Positions 1 to 6,435 of a stretch of DNA of 6,794 nt are shown here, piece after piece (position 1 is the stretch's first letter; the number at the start of each line of letters is the position of its first letter). Origin of the DNA: Pleurocapsa sp. MO_226.B13 (GTDB taxonomy: Bacteria > Cyanobacteriota > Cyanobacteriia > Cyanobacteriales > Xenococcaceae); contig JASJEI010000371.1 of assembly GCA_030064795.1 (NCBI GenBank), positions 1 to 6,794 of the forward strand, in the 5' to 3' direction. The notes beneath the pieces are model-generated. The model was not told the DNA's origin and ran no database searches. It saw only the letters and a list, made by a program, of their open reading frames with translations. A program made the translations under genes and the position numbers.

Positions 1-296
1 TTGTTGAACATAAAGCCGAGCGAGGCTTTGTTTGGGGCTAAAAACAGGTAAAAAGCTTTCTGTCTTTCGATTTTAACCTTTTACGACCGCTTTTTTCCCT
101 AAAGTCCAGATAATCCTAATCGTTTGGTTGCCAATAATCAGAATTGTGGTGGTTGATTTTTTAGAGCGATCGGATATTTCATAATCACTGGTTGTTAAGT
201 AAACTTAATTGTAGTTTTTTCAATTAGCGATCGCTACTACAAAGATTTAATCAAACATTTAAAACTATTTTGACAGTAAGTTAAAATCCCCAAAAG
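1..296. other. Intergenic region downstream of the NB-ARC gene
   Basis: No convincing gene is visible. The stretch is AT-rich. At 12-29 a perfect 6-bp inverted repeat (AAAGCC, six-base loop, GGCTTT) could form a hairpin, but no T-run follows it on either strand, so it is a poor intrinsic terminator. A second weak stem (TAATTG at 206-211 with CAATTA at 221-226) lies next to a HIP1 octamer. Translating the minus strand beyond the NB-ARC stop codon gives frequent stops and no continuation of that protein. Short open stretches run in from the left window edge but are too short to judge. Confidence 0.6.
227..234. repeat. HIP1 octamer GCGATCGC
   Basis: This is a perfect copy of the highly iterated palindrome HIP1, abundant in many cyanobacterial genomes. 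Two more perfect copies lie at 6098-6105, inside the end of the exported-protein gene, and at 6267-6274, in the intergenic region after it. Partial copies (CGATCGC, GCGATCG) occur elsewhere. Its main use here is as a lineage marker; no local function can be read from it. Confidence 0.85.
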
Positions 297-1649
297 CTAT
301 ATATAACAACAAATATTATTGTTTTTATTATTTATTTTTCCCGTCGCGCAAGTAAATTTTTCGGTTATGTAATCCATAATGAAGGGCAGGAGTGTAAATC
401 CCTTAATTGTTCTTTCGATTAAACTGCGCCGTTTAAGAGACTGTAAAACTGTTAATAGTTGAGAGGGAGAATTAATTGACAAGGAATAGTCTTCTAAATG
501 ATTTAAAGAGATTGGTTTTCTTGCTATTGCAAGCCAGTACATTACATTTTTTTCTAGATCGGAAAGACGCTGCCACTGCTGATCGAGTAAGTCGTTAATT
601 TCTCCAAATACTCGTACTTCTGACTGCCAAAATTCTTCCAAATTGCCATTAAATAAATCAACAATACTAGTAGCAATAATTTTTAGAACCAAAGGATTAC
701 CTGCATAATAGTTAATTAATTTTTCAGTGCTATAATCGTTACTTTTTATGATTCCTTGAAGCCGAATAATTTGTTGGCATTCACTAATATTCAAGCCCGA
801 TAATCGTAATGAATAAACCATAGGGCTATTTCTACTTAGAGAGACAAACTTACTGGGAATTTCCCTTCCCGTAAGCAATAAACAACTCTGATGATGATAA
901 TTAGCAATGGTTTCTATCAGTTGACTGTAACCCCGATCTTCTTTTCGATAACTACTTATCTGTCCATCATAATTAATAGTCTTTATTCGTAAAATAGTTT
1001 CCAAATTGTCAAATATTAGTAAACAGCGAGATTCGTGCAAATAATAGAGTAGTTGTTGAATTATTCCATTTAAATCTTGGGCTAAAGTCAATTCTGTAGA
1101 CTGCTGCTTAGAAATAAACTTAATGATTGCACTCAGTGTAGGTTCAATAGCAGGTGAATTAAGTAAACTATGCCAAACAACAAAATCAAATTCTGTTTGC
1201 ACTTCTTTGGCAAACCGAGCCGCTAATGAAGTTTTACCAATTCCCCCCATTCCAAAAATACCAACAAGATTACATCGATCCTTTAGAATCCACTGTTTTA
1301 AATTATTTAATTCTCGATCGCGCCCATAAAGAACATTTGTTTCCAGTATTTCACCCCAATCGATCGCAGATAAGGCTAGTGATGATTCCTGGGCGCTTTC
1401 AGAAGCATATCTTTGCAAAACAGAATGTACATTTTTTTTAGTAACTTTAATCCCTATATGCTTCGAGAGCTTACGCCACAACCTAAAACCCACATCTCTA
1501 ATGTAGTCTTCGTCATAACCAGAGCTGTTGGCAATCTGCTGATATGTTTTTCCTTGCAAAGATAAATGCAATACTAAGTCTTCTGTATCGTTCAGCTTTT
1601 CTACTTTTAACAATTGATGACAAAGATATCCTAATTGCACTGTATCCAT
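297..1649 (-). CDS. NB-ARC (STAND-family) ATPase with vMAP-type N-terminal HTH, short C-terminus
   Basis: Probable cytoplasmic signal-transduction ATPase that switches between ADP- and ATP-bound states. Residues about 1-82 resemble the helix-turn-helix domain found at the N-terminus of cyanobacterial vWA-MoxR-associated (vMAP) and NB-ARC proteins (GKTYQQIA, DEDYIRDVGFRLWRKLS, VLQRYA). The NB-ARC module starts at LYGRDREL (107-114). It has a Walker A motif GMGGIGKTS (133-141), a Walker B motif CLLIFDNLE (209-217), a sensor-like LLLTGRE (257-263), a GxP-type GNPLVLK (317-323) and a winged-helix part (about 355-430) ending in FTLLPFIMDYITEKF. The last ~17 residues are N/K/I/C-rich and encoded by AT-rich DNA. 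Relatives commonly continue into WD40, TPR or enzymatic domains; none is present, so this is either a short form or a C-terminally truncated gene. The ATG is the first possible start, because an in-frame TAA lies one codon upstream (1653-1655). No clear Shine-Dalgarno is seen. No substrate or ligand can be inferred. Confidence 0.85.
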   Translation of the reverse strand: MDTVQLGYLCHQLLKVEKLNDTEDLVLHLSLQGKTYQQIANSSGYDEDYIRDVGFRLWRKLSKHIGIKVTKKNVHSVLQRYASESAQESSLALSAIDWGEILETNVLYGRDRELNNLKQWILKDRCNLVGIFGMGGIGKTSLAARFAKEVQTEFDFVVWHSLLNSPAIEPTLSAIIKFISKQQSTELTLAQDLNGIIQQLLYYLHESRCLLIFDNLETILRIKTINYDGQISSYRKEDRGYSQLIETIANYHHQSCLLLTGREIPSKFVSLSRNSPMVYSLRLSGLNISECQQIIRLQGIIKSNDYSTEKLINYYAGNPLVLKIIATSIVDLFNGNLEEFWQSEVRVFGEINDLLDQQWQRLSDLEKNVMYWLAIARKPISLNHLEDYSLSINSPSQLLTVLQSLKRRSLIERTIKGFTLLPFIMDYITEKFTCATGKINNKNNNICCYI

Positions 1650-1820
1650 GAATTAAGTGATAAGAGACAAGATACTTCCCATAGCATTATTTTAGGATTT
1701 TTTTATCTAAACACCTGATTTTTTATGATGTTTTCCCACAGAATTTAACAAAAATTCTTGCGTATGATTACAGAGTCTATATGAAAAATACGGCTTAAGG
1801 CAAAACACAAAGGTAATTAT

Positions 1821-1899
1821 GGGTTGGGGATTAGGGATTGAGAACACTCTCTTCCTTCTTACTACAATCGCAAGCTTCCCAGTCCCTACTCCCTAAACT
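1821..1899. repeat. Imperfect G-rich/C-rich inverted repeat (foldback)
   Basis: The G-rich arm 1821-1842 (core GGGGATTAGGGATTG at 1826-1840) pairs with the C-rich arm 1878-1899 (core CAGTCCCTACTCCCT at 1880-1894). Counted by eye, the 22 positions give 16 Watson-Crick pairs, 3 G-T pairs and 3 mismatches around a loop of about 35 bases. Low-complexity repeats of this GGGGATT/AGTCCC type are common between genes in cyanobacteria. It sits about 55 bp upstream of the acidic-protein start, so it could act as a leader structure or be a passive repeat. Confidence 0.6.
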
Positions 1900-1936
1900 A
1901 AACTGTCCCGCTTTAAGTTGAAGTTTAAATACTGAT

Positions 1937-1943
1937 AAGGAGA
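1937..1943 (+). promoter_or_regulatory. Shine-Dalgarno site of the acidic-protein gene
   Basis: AAGGAGA lies 10 bases before the ATG at 1954. It is the only good purine-rich ribosome-binding site ahead of any of the three genes. With the in-frame TAA at 1945-1947 it fixes the start codon and supports this frame being translated. Confidence 0.65.
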
Positions 1944-1953
1944 GTAAAAAGTC

Positions 1954-2931
1954 ATGGGAAGAGGAAATGGTGCAAGCCCTTCTGGAACTAGAGCTGATGA
2001 GTTGGACGTTAACTATCAATTTGATTTATTTCCGAGAGATGACAACAACCAATTAAGAACGCCTGAAATTAATTCTGACGAATCTGGCGAATCATTTACG
2101 TTTGCAGGAGCAATCGAGAACTTTCAAGCTCGCTTTTTTGATGATAGTGATGTCTTTGATTTTGATCGCATTAATATTACTAATTTATTTGCTATTCAAG
2201 GAGACGAACCCACTTCAATCTCTTCAGAGCCTTTAACTTTGGATTTAACAACAAGATCTGTAGGGGATGAGGCCTCTCCTTCTAGCATTGAATATACTAT
2301 TGATGGCTTCGATGAATCAATCGGAATCACCGAGTTGACTTTAATTCTTAATGATGCAAGTACGGAAGATGACGGTTTTCAAATTGATGAAGTTTTTGAA
2401 GATGGTTTTCAAGTCGGTGGACAAACAGTATCTCTCGAGGATGCCACAATAGACGTAGACGCTGCTTTACAAGATATAGAGTTTATAATTGATAATGGTT
2501 TACTGGGACAAAGCTCGAGTAATCTTGAAGGACAAGGCTTGGTTGACGAGATTAGGGTTACTGCACTTGACGGTGGCGTAGAGGATTCAAGTACAAATGT
2601 AGTCGTATTTCAAAATAATGTACCCAGAACAGTTGTACCCATTCTGGAACCAGGAGACATTATTAATGGCCATAAAGATTATGCCGCAGGAGATAATGAT
2701 TATTGCTCAGAAGATAATTATAGAAGTATGGATTATCTAGTTACTACCGATGGAATTGAGGGTCTTGGTGGTGAGGAGATGATCATTGTTAACTTCGGTG
2801 GAGATGCTTTTGATCTAATGAGTGATTTTGTAAGTGGCTGGTCTAGCTCAGGATTTGAGGAAATTGTGGGAAGTAGCTTCGAGGAAGATGCCTTCGCCTT
2901 CATGGATTCGGGCGATGACCTAGTGATGTGA
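1954..2931 (+). CDS. Hypothetical, extremely acidic 325-residue protein
   Basis: I do not recognise this family. By my count the protein has 71 Asp/Glu but only 11 Lys/Arg (a single Lys), a net charge near -60 and a single cysteine (251). No N-terminal signal peptide or membrane segment is seen. The middle (about 85-222) alternates short hydrophobic, beta-like stretches with acidic loops, including a near-duplication GFQI/GFQV at 141-154. The C-terminus (282-325) has FGGDAFDLMSDF and DAFAFMDSGDDLVM, faintly like the lead-in to an RTX calcium-binding array, but there is no GGxGxD nonapeptide. The stop codon falls right before a repeat cluster, so C-terminal loss is possible. The start is secure: a strong AAGGAGA is well spaced and an in-frame TAA lies 9 bases upstream. 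An extracellular or calcium-binding role, perhaps through type I secretion, is inferred from composition only. It precedes the TpsA-like gene on the same strand but about 400 bp away, so an operon is doubtful. Confidence 0.75.
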   Translation: MGRGNGASPSGTRADELDVNYQFDLFPRDDNNQLRTPEINSDESGESFTFAGAIENFQARFFDDSDVFDFDRINITNLFAIQGDEPTSISSEPLTLDLTTRSVGDEASPSSIEYTIDGFDESIGITELTLILNDASTEDDGFQIDEVFEDGFQVGGQTVSLEDATIDVDAALQDIEFIIDNGLLGQSSSNLEGQGLVDEIRVTALDGGVEDSSTNVVVFQNNVPRTVVPILEPGDIINGHKDYAAGDNDYCSEDNYRSMDYLVTTDGIEGLGGEEMIIVNFGGDAFDLMSDFVSGWSSSGFEEIVGSSFEEDAFAFMDSGDDLVM

Positions 2932-2940
2932 CATACCTCT

Positions 2941-2968
2941 AGTGCCGCTACGCGGAAGTCAAAAGTCA
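2941..2968. repeat. Short cyanobacterial intergenic repeat with CCGC-TAC-GCGG hairpin
   Basis: AGTGCCGCTACGCGGAAGTC followed by AAAAGTCA resembles a dispersed intergenic repeat that I recall from cyanobacterial genomes. It contains a small hairpin with stem CCGC (2945-2948) and GCGG (2952-2955). It starts 9 bases after the acidic-protein stop codon. Assignment as a dispersed repeat rests on memory and needs a genome count. Confidence 0.5.
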
Positions 2969-2970
2969 GT

Positions 2971-2994
2971 AGAGACGCGATATATCGCGTCTCT
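2971..2994. repeat. Perfect 24-bp palindrome
   Basis: The half-site AGAGACGCGATA is followed immediately by its exact reverse complement TATCGCGTCTCT. Including the preceding GT it matches the GTAGAGACGCGA repeat class common between cyanobacterial genes. It can form a hairpin or cruciform, but no T-run follows, so a classical intrinsic terminator is not supported. It directly abuts the MITE-like element at 2995. Confidence 0.85.
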
Positions 2995-3116
2995 GATACT
3001 GTTGGCGAATGTGCTACAGAAAATCTTACAAAAGGTATTACTAATAACTGAAGTTAAGATTTTTCGTCATTGTATTATTAATAATTTCACTAAAGATTAC
3101 TTTCGCCAACAGTATC
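2995..3116. mobile_element. 122-bp MITE-like element with perfect 15-bp terminal inverted repeats
   Basis: The left end GATACTGTTGGCGAA (2995-3009) and the right end TTCGCCAACAGTATC (3102-3116) are perfect reverse complements across 15 bp. Inside, AAAATCTTA (3020-3028) pairs with TAAGATTTT (3055-3063), and there is an AT-rich near-palindromic part around 3074-3085, so the whole element can fold back. It has no coding capacity. Size, AT-rich core and terminal repeats fit a non-autonomous transposon derivative (MITE). No clear target-site duplication is seen at the flanks (TCTCT on the left, TTTCA on the right). The parent insertion-sequence family is not identified. A large two-part hairpin with no mobility is the alternative. 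Confidence 0.6.
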
Positions 3117-3122
3117 TTTCAA

Positions 3123-3280
3123 GGGTATGTTTTAACGGTCGTGAGCCCATTGTCAGTCTAATGAGAACGAAAAAACAAGGTTTCCTCCCCCTACTTCCCC
3201 ATCTCCCCCATCTCCCCTACCTACCTAAACCGTTAAATCTTAAAATCATACCCGTGTAAGCACGGGGGCAGGGGTAGGGG
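3123..3280. repeat. C/G-rich foldback with interrupted inverted repeat
   Basis: GGGTATG (3123-3129) and TTTAACGGT (3131-3139) recur in reverse complement as ACCGTTAAA (3229-3237) and CATACCC (3247-3253), with a longer gap in the right arm. Between them lies a pyrimidine tract with two copies of CCCCATCT (3197-3204 and 3206-3213). A G-rich segment with GGGGTAGGGG (3271-3280) can pair with CCCCTAC in the tract. The result is a layered secondary structure ending about 50 bp before the exported-protein start. It may be a second decayed small element or a simple intergenic repeat. Confidence 0.45.
3251..3266. repeat. Short GC hairpin before the TpsA-like gene
   Basis: CCCGTG (3251-3256), loop TAAG, CACGGG (3261-3266) is a perfect 6-bp stem. 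It is followed by a G-rich rather than T-rich run, so it is unlike an intrinsic terminator on the plus strand. It overlaps the right arm of the foldback and would compete with it. Confidence 0.4.
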
Positions 3281-3327
3281 TCTGGATTAAGTTCGAGATC
3301 GCCGACAGAATAAGTAAGATAAATATT

Positions 3328-6132
3328 ATGAACAAGCAATATACTCTCCTTATACAAGGAATTACTGTATTGGGATGTTTAGCACCAGTTTCAATTCAGG
3401 CACAGATTGTACCTGATGCTACCTTACCAGAAAATTCAGTGGTGACTCCTCAAGGGGATGTGATTCAGATTGATGGTGGTACTACCAGAGGCAGCAATCT
3501 CTTTCACAGTTTTCAAGAATTTTCTGTCCCTTCTGACATTGAAGCTTCGTTTAATAACGCTACAGATATAGCCAATATTCTTTCCCGAGTCACTGGAGGC
3601 AACATATCCAACATCGAAGGTGCAATTAGTGCTAACGGGACTGCTAATTTATTCCTAATTAACCCCGCAGGTATTGTCTTTGGCGAAGGTGCTTTTCTGA
3701 ATGTAGGGGGGTCTTTTATTTCTTCCACTGCCGATAGTTTGCTTTTTTCGGATGGTTTTGAATATAGTGCTACCGATCCTCAAGCTCCTCCTTTACTAAC
3801 GATTAATGCACCGATTGGCTTGAGTTTCAGGGATAATCCACAACCTATTACTAATTTATCTATTTTTGATAATGGTACTAATTTTGAAGATTTAGTTGGA
3901 TTGAGAGTACCGGAGGATAAAACTCTTGCTTTAATTGGTGGGGATGTCTTTATTGATGGAGGCTTTTTATCCACAATTGGAGGACGAATCGAAATAGGAA
4001 GCGTTGCTGAAAATAGTACGGTAAGTTTAACTCCTATCGAACAAGGATTCGATGTTGGTTATGAAGAAGTAGCTAACTTTCAAGATGTCAATTTATCTTT
4101 TGCTGCCTTTGTAGAAAGTCGTGGAGCAAATACTGGCGATATTGAAGTTCAAGGCAGAAATATTACTCTAATTGAAGGTAGTGAAATTGCTATTAATACA
4201 GAAGAAGGTCAAGCAGGAAACTTAACCGTAATAGCGTCAGAATCTTTAAAATTATCAGGAAATGCAGCAGAAGTTGGTATCGGTGAATTTGCAACTTCTA
4301 TCTTTAGTAACATTTTCAATGACGCTACAGGAGAAGGAAGCAGCATAAATATTGATACTCCAGAATTAACCAATACGAATGGAGGGCAAATAGTTGCTGT
4401 TGATTTCGGTAGTGGTCAAGGAGTAGATATTAATGTTGATGCTTCTGAAATAATTGTGGAAGGCTCTTTTTTGTTTGACGAGAGTTTGCCTTCTCTGATT
4501 ACTGCTCAAGTGTTTCCGTCTCCGGATGCTACCGGTGATGCTGGAGATGTAACCATAAACACTAAAACACTAACCGTAAATGAAGGAGCGCAAATTTTGA
4601 CTGATACTAAAGGTGCTGGTAATGCTGGCGATTTAATCGTTAATGCTTCCGAATCTATCGAATTAAGTGGAACAATAACTCCAGACAATAACCAGCCCAG
4701 TGCTTTGTTTGCCAATGTGTCAAATGAGGTTACTGCAACAGGAAATGGGGGAGATTTGACTGTCAATACTCCCAGGCTTGTAGTGAGAGATGGGGCGCAA
4801 ATTGCTACTTCAGCTCAAAATGAGGGGAATGGTGGAAATTTGACCATTAATGCTACCGAATCGGTTTTACTAAGCGGTACCTCGCCTTCAGCAACGCTTA
4901 CATTAGGTAGAAGTGGTATTTTCGTTAACGTTGAGCTATCACTTCTAGATGAGGAAACTGGGGAAATATTTCCTACTACTGGTCAAGGAGGAACTTTAAA
5001 TCTAACTACAGAAGAATTTATTGTTGAAGATGGAGCAGTTATCTCAGCCAATACTTTTAGTCAAGGTCAAGGGGGGAATGCTAATCTTAATGTCGATCGA
5101 CTTATCGTTCGCAGTGGTGGAGAAATCGGAGCGGGTTCGTTGTTGGGAGTCGAGGAGTTAGGTACAGATAGAGGTGATGGTGGAACTCTTGATATTACCG
5201 CTACCGAATCTGTAGAAGTTACTGGTATTGGAGATATTAACGGCGAGCCAGTTAATAGTAGTTTGTTTACTTTAGCTGAAAGCAATGGCAATGCAGGAAA
5301 TTTAACCCTAACTACTGGTAATTTAACCATCAGTGATGGAGGAGAGATTAATGCCAGTACCGAAGGAGAAGGAGCGGCAGGTAGTATCAATATTACAGCT
5401 AACTCGATCGATCTAATTAATGGCAGTATCACCGCATCTACTATCGCTGGAGAGGAGACGGAGGGTAATATCACTTTAAATATAGCCGAGAATCTAACCA
5501 TGCGGGATGAAAGCTTAATCTCCGCAGAAGCTGAAAGCGATGCTGACGGTGGCAATGTTACGATTAATTCTAATAAATTTATCATTGCCTTTCCTAGCCA
5601 ACCGAATGGAAATGATATTGTTGCCAATGCAGTAGAAGGAATGGGAGGAAATATCAATATTACTGCTGAGTCTCTATTTGGTATTGAAGAAAGACCTGCG
5701 ATCGAAGGAAATGGAACTAACGATATTGATGCTAGTTCCGAGTTTAGTTTGGATGGTAACGTTACTATTAACACTCCCGATATTAATCCCGTTCGGGGAA
5801 CAACTGAATTACCTACCAATGTAGTTGAACCAGAACAAACCACCGCTCAAGCCTGTCAAACCGATCGACTATCGGGTATTAGTAGTGGTTTAACCATAGA
5901 AGGCAAAGGTGGTATTCCTCCCGAACCAGGTCTACCGTTAGATTCCCATAATATCTCTGTTAACGGTCAGAATAACAGTACATTTAACATTCCCGCACCG
6001 ATTGAAACTGCTCAAGGCAAAATACAACCAGCCAGAGGAGTCATTGTTACTGAATCTGGTGAGATTATCTTGACAGCATATCGGACTAGCAATGCTGGCG
6101 ATCGCATCCCTGAAAAGAGAAATTGCAGCTAA
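3328..6132 (+). CDS. TpsA-like exported beta-helix protein with filamentous haemagglutinin N-terminal domain
   Basis: Large protein of the two-partner secretion type: Sec export, then passage through an outer-membrane TpsB pore, giving a surface or released adhesin-like beta-helix. Residues 1-25 form a signal peptide with likely cleavage at IQA|Q. The TPS/haemagglutination-activity domain follows (about 30-140), with NLFHSFQEFSV (57-67), ILSRVTGG (84-91), SNIEG (94-98) and ANGTANLFLINPAGIVFGEG (102-121). The passenger (about 200-800) consists of degenerate repeats such as GNAGDLIVNASES and GNGGNLTINATES, which suit a right-handed beta-helix. A C-terminal region typical of cyanobacterial members follows (NDIDASSEF, VTINTPDINP, QACQTD, GKGGIPPEP), so the 934-residue protein appears complete. 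The mature part has only two cysteines, 843 and 933. The ATG is chosen because the signal peptide follows directly; the ribosome-binding site is weak. No TpsB gene is in the window. Adhesion is the usual family role; the ligand is unknown. Confidence 0.9.
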   Translation: MNKQYTLLIQGITVLGCLAPVSIQAQIVPDATLPENSVVTPQGDVIQIDGGTTRGSNLFHSFQEFSVPSDIEASFNNATDIANILSRVTGGNISNIEGAISANGTANLFLINPAGIVFGEGAFLNVGGSFISSTADSLLFSDGFEYSATDPQAPPLLTINAPIGLSFRDNPQPITNLSIFDNGTNFEDLVGLRVPEDKTLALIGGDVFIDGGFLSTIGGRIEIGSVAENSTVSLTPIEQGFDVGYEEVANFQDVNLSFAAFVESRGANTGDIEVQGRNITLIEGSEIAINTEEGQAGNLTVIASESLKLSGNAAEVGIGEFATSIFSNIFNDATGEGSSINIDTPELTNTNGGQIVAVDFGSGQGVDINVDASEIIVEGSFLFDESLPSLITAQVFPSPDATGDAGDVTINTKTLTVNEGAQILTDTKGAGNAGDLIVNASESIELSGTITPDNNQPSALFANVSNEVTATGNGGDLTVNTPRLVVRDGAQIATSAQNEGNGGNLTINATESVLLSGTSPSATLTLGRSGIFVNVELSLLDEETGEIFPTTGQGGTLNLTTEEFIVEDGAVISANTFSQGQGGNANLNVDRLIVRSGGEIGAGSLLGVEELGTDRGDGGTLDITATESVEVTGIGDINGEPVNSSLFTLAESNGNAGNLTLTTGNLTISDGGEINASTEGEGAAGSINITANSIDLINGSITASTIAGEETEGNITLNIAENLTMRDESLISAEAESDADGGNVTINSNKFIIAFPSQPNGNDIVANAVEGMGGNINITAESLFGIEERPAIEGNGTNDIDASSEFSLDGNVTINTPDINPVRGTTELPTNVVEPEQTTAQACQTDRLSGISSGLTIEGKGGIPPEPGLPLDSHNISVNGQNNSTFNIPAPIETAQGKIQPARGVIVTESGEIILTAYRTSNAGDRIPEKRNCS

Positions 6133-6435
6133 CGTAGTGTTCTATAAATCATAAGTCTTTTATTTTTTTCATCTCTTATTCTCAATTTCCAATCTCTCCT
6201 TTAATCTCGTATACCGAGGTACGCTATTTTACCTGCTCAAAGAGCGATGCCAACGGACAACGCGAAGCGATCGCACTTCCTCTGAAAAGTAGATATATTC
6301 CCAAGTGGTTGCTTGTCTTGGTAAAGAAATTGGGCATGGTTTAAAAACAGCCGATTTTGGGTAACAAAACAGCAGGAATTTAGCCATCTTTTGATGACCA
6401 CAAGCGTAAGACAATGAGCAGAAATTGAGGATGGT
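6133..6435. other. Intergenic region after the TpsA-like gene
   Basis: The first ~75 bp are T-rich (TTTTATTTTTTTC near 6160) but have no strong stem before them, so a terminator cannot be called with confidence. At about 6244-6274 there is a GCGATGCC...CGCGAAGCGATCGC segment, a common cyanobacterial repeat form with a perfect HIP1 octamer at 6267-6274. The rest (6275-6435) lies directly downstream of the transposase remnant on the minus strand and may be its non-coding end, but I found no terminal inverted repeat. Short minus-strand open frames here have no recognisable features. Confidence 0.5.

Larger units (their letters stand above)
1650..1953. other. Divergent intergenic region between the NB-ARC and acidic-protein genes
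   Basis: About 300 bp separate two divergently transcribed genes, so promoters for both should lie here. The half near the NB-ARC gene (1650-1800) is very AT-rich. On the plus strand TTGCGT (1758-1763), a 16-base spacer and TATGAA (1780-1785) is a weak sigma-70-like candidate. It would start transcription just before the foldback at 1821-1899 and place that structure in the 5' leader of the acidic-protein gene. No promoter is convincing enough for a separate call, and no small gene is seen. Confidence 0.5.
2932..3327. other. Intergenic repeat cluster without a credible gene
   Basis: Almost 400 bp between two same-strand genes consists largely of repeats laid end to end: a short hairpin repeat (2941-2968), a perfect palindrome (2971-2994), a MITE-like element (2995-3116) and a C/G-rich foldback (3123-3280). 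These strong potential structures could end or attenuate transcription from the acidic-protein gene, so the exported-protein gene probably has its own promoter in the last ~50 bp. I could not identify that promoter. An open frame across the cluster (2942-3259) merely translates repeats. Confidence 0.7.

Noticed and set aside
1..51. Open stretches entering from the left edge (ending at about 41 and 51)
   Set aside because: At 12 to 16 codons they are too short to distinguish a gene end from chance.
1831..2019. Minus-strand open frame over the start of the acidic-protein gene
   Set aside because: It runs through the G/C-rich foldback and is antisense to a gene with a strong ribosome-binding site; the peptide is serine-rich with no family features.
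3197..3217. Possible CRISPR-like or heptamer tandem array (CCCCATCT copies)
   Set aside because: There are only two adjacent copies with no spacers of regular length. It is a low-complexity pyrimidine tract.
2942..3259. Plus-strand open frame of 105 codons (GTG start) between the two larger plus-strand genes
   Set aside because: It translates straight through the hairpin repeat, palindrome, MITE-like element and C-rich tract, has no ribosome-binding site, and reads as low-complexity peptide. Repeat translation is the simpler explanation.
5067..5843. Minus-strand open frame of 258 codons inside the TpsA-like gene
   Set aside because: It is antisense to a clear beta-helix coding sequence. Its S/P/L/I-rich composition mirrors the Gly/Asn/Thr repeats of the sense strand, and it has no recognisable domain.
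6155..6175. Possible intrinsic terminator after the TpsA-like gene
   Set aside because: A T-rich run is present, but no stable GC stem precedes it on the plus strand.
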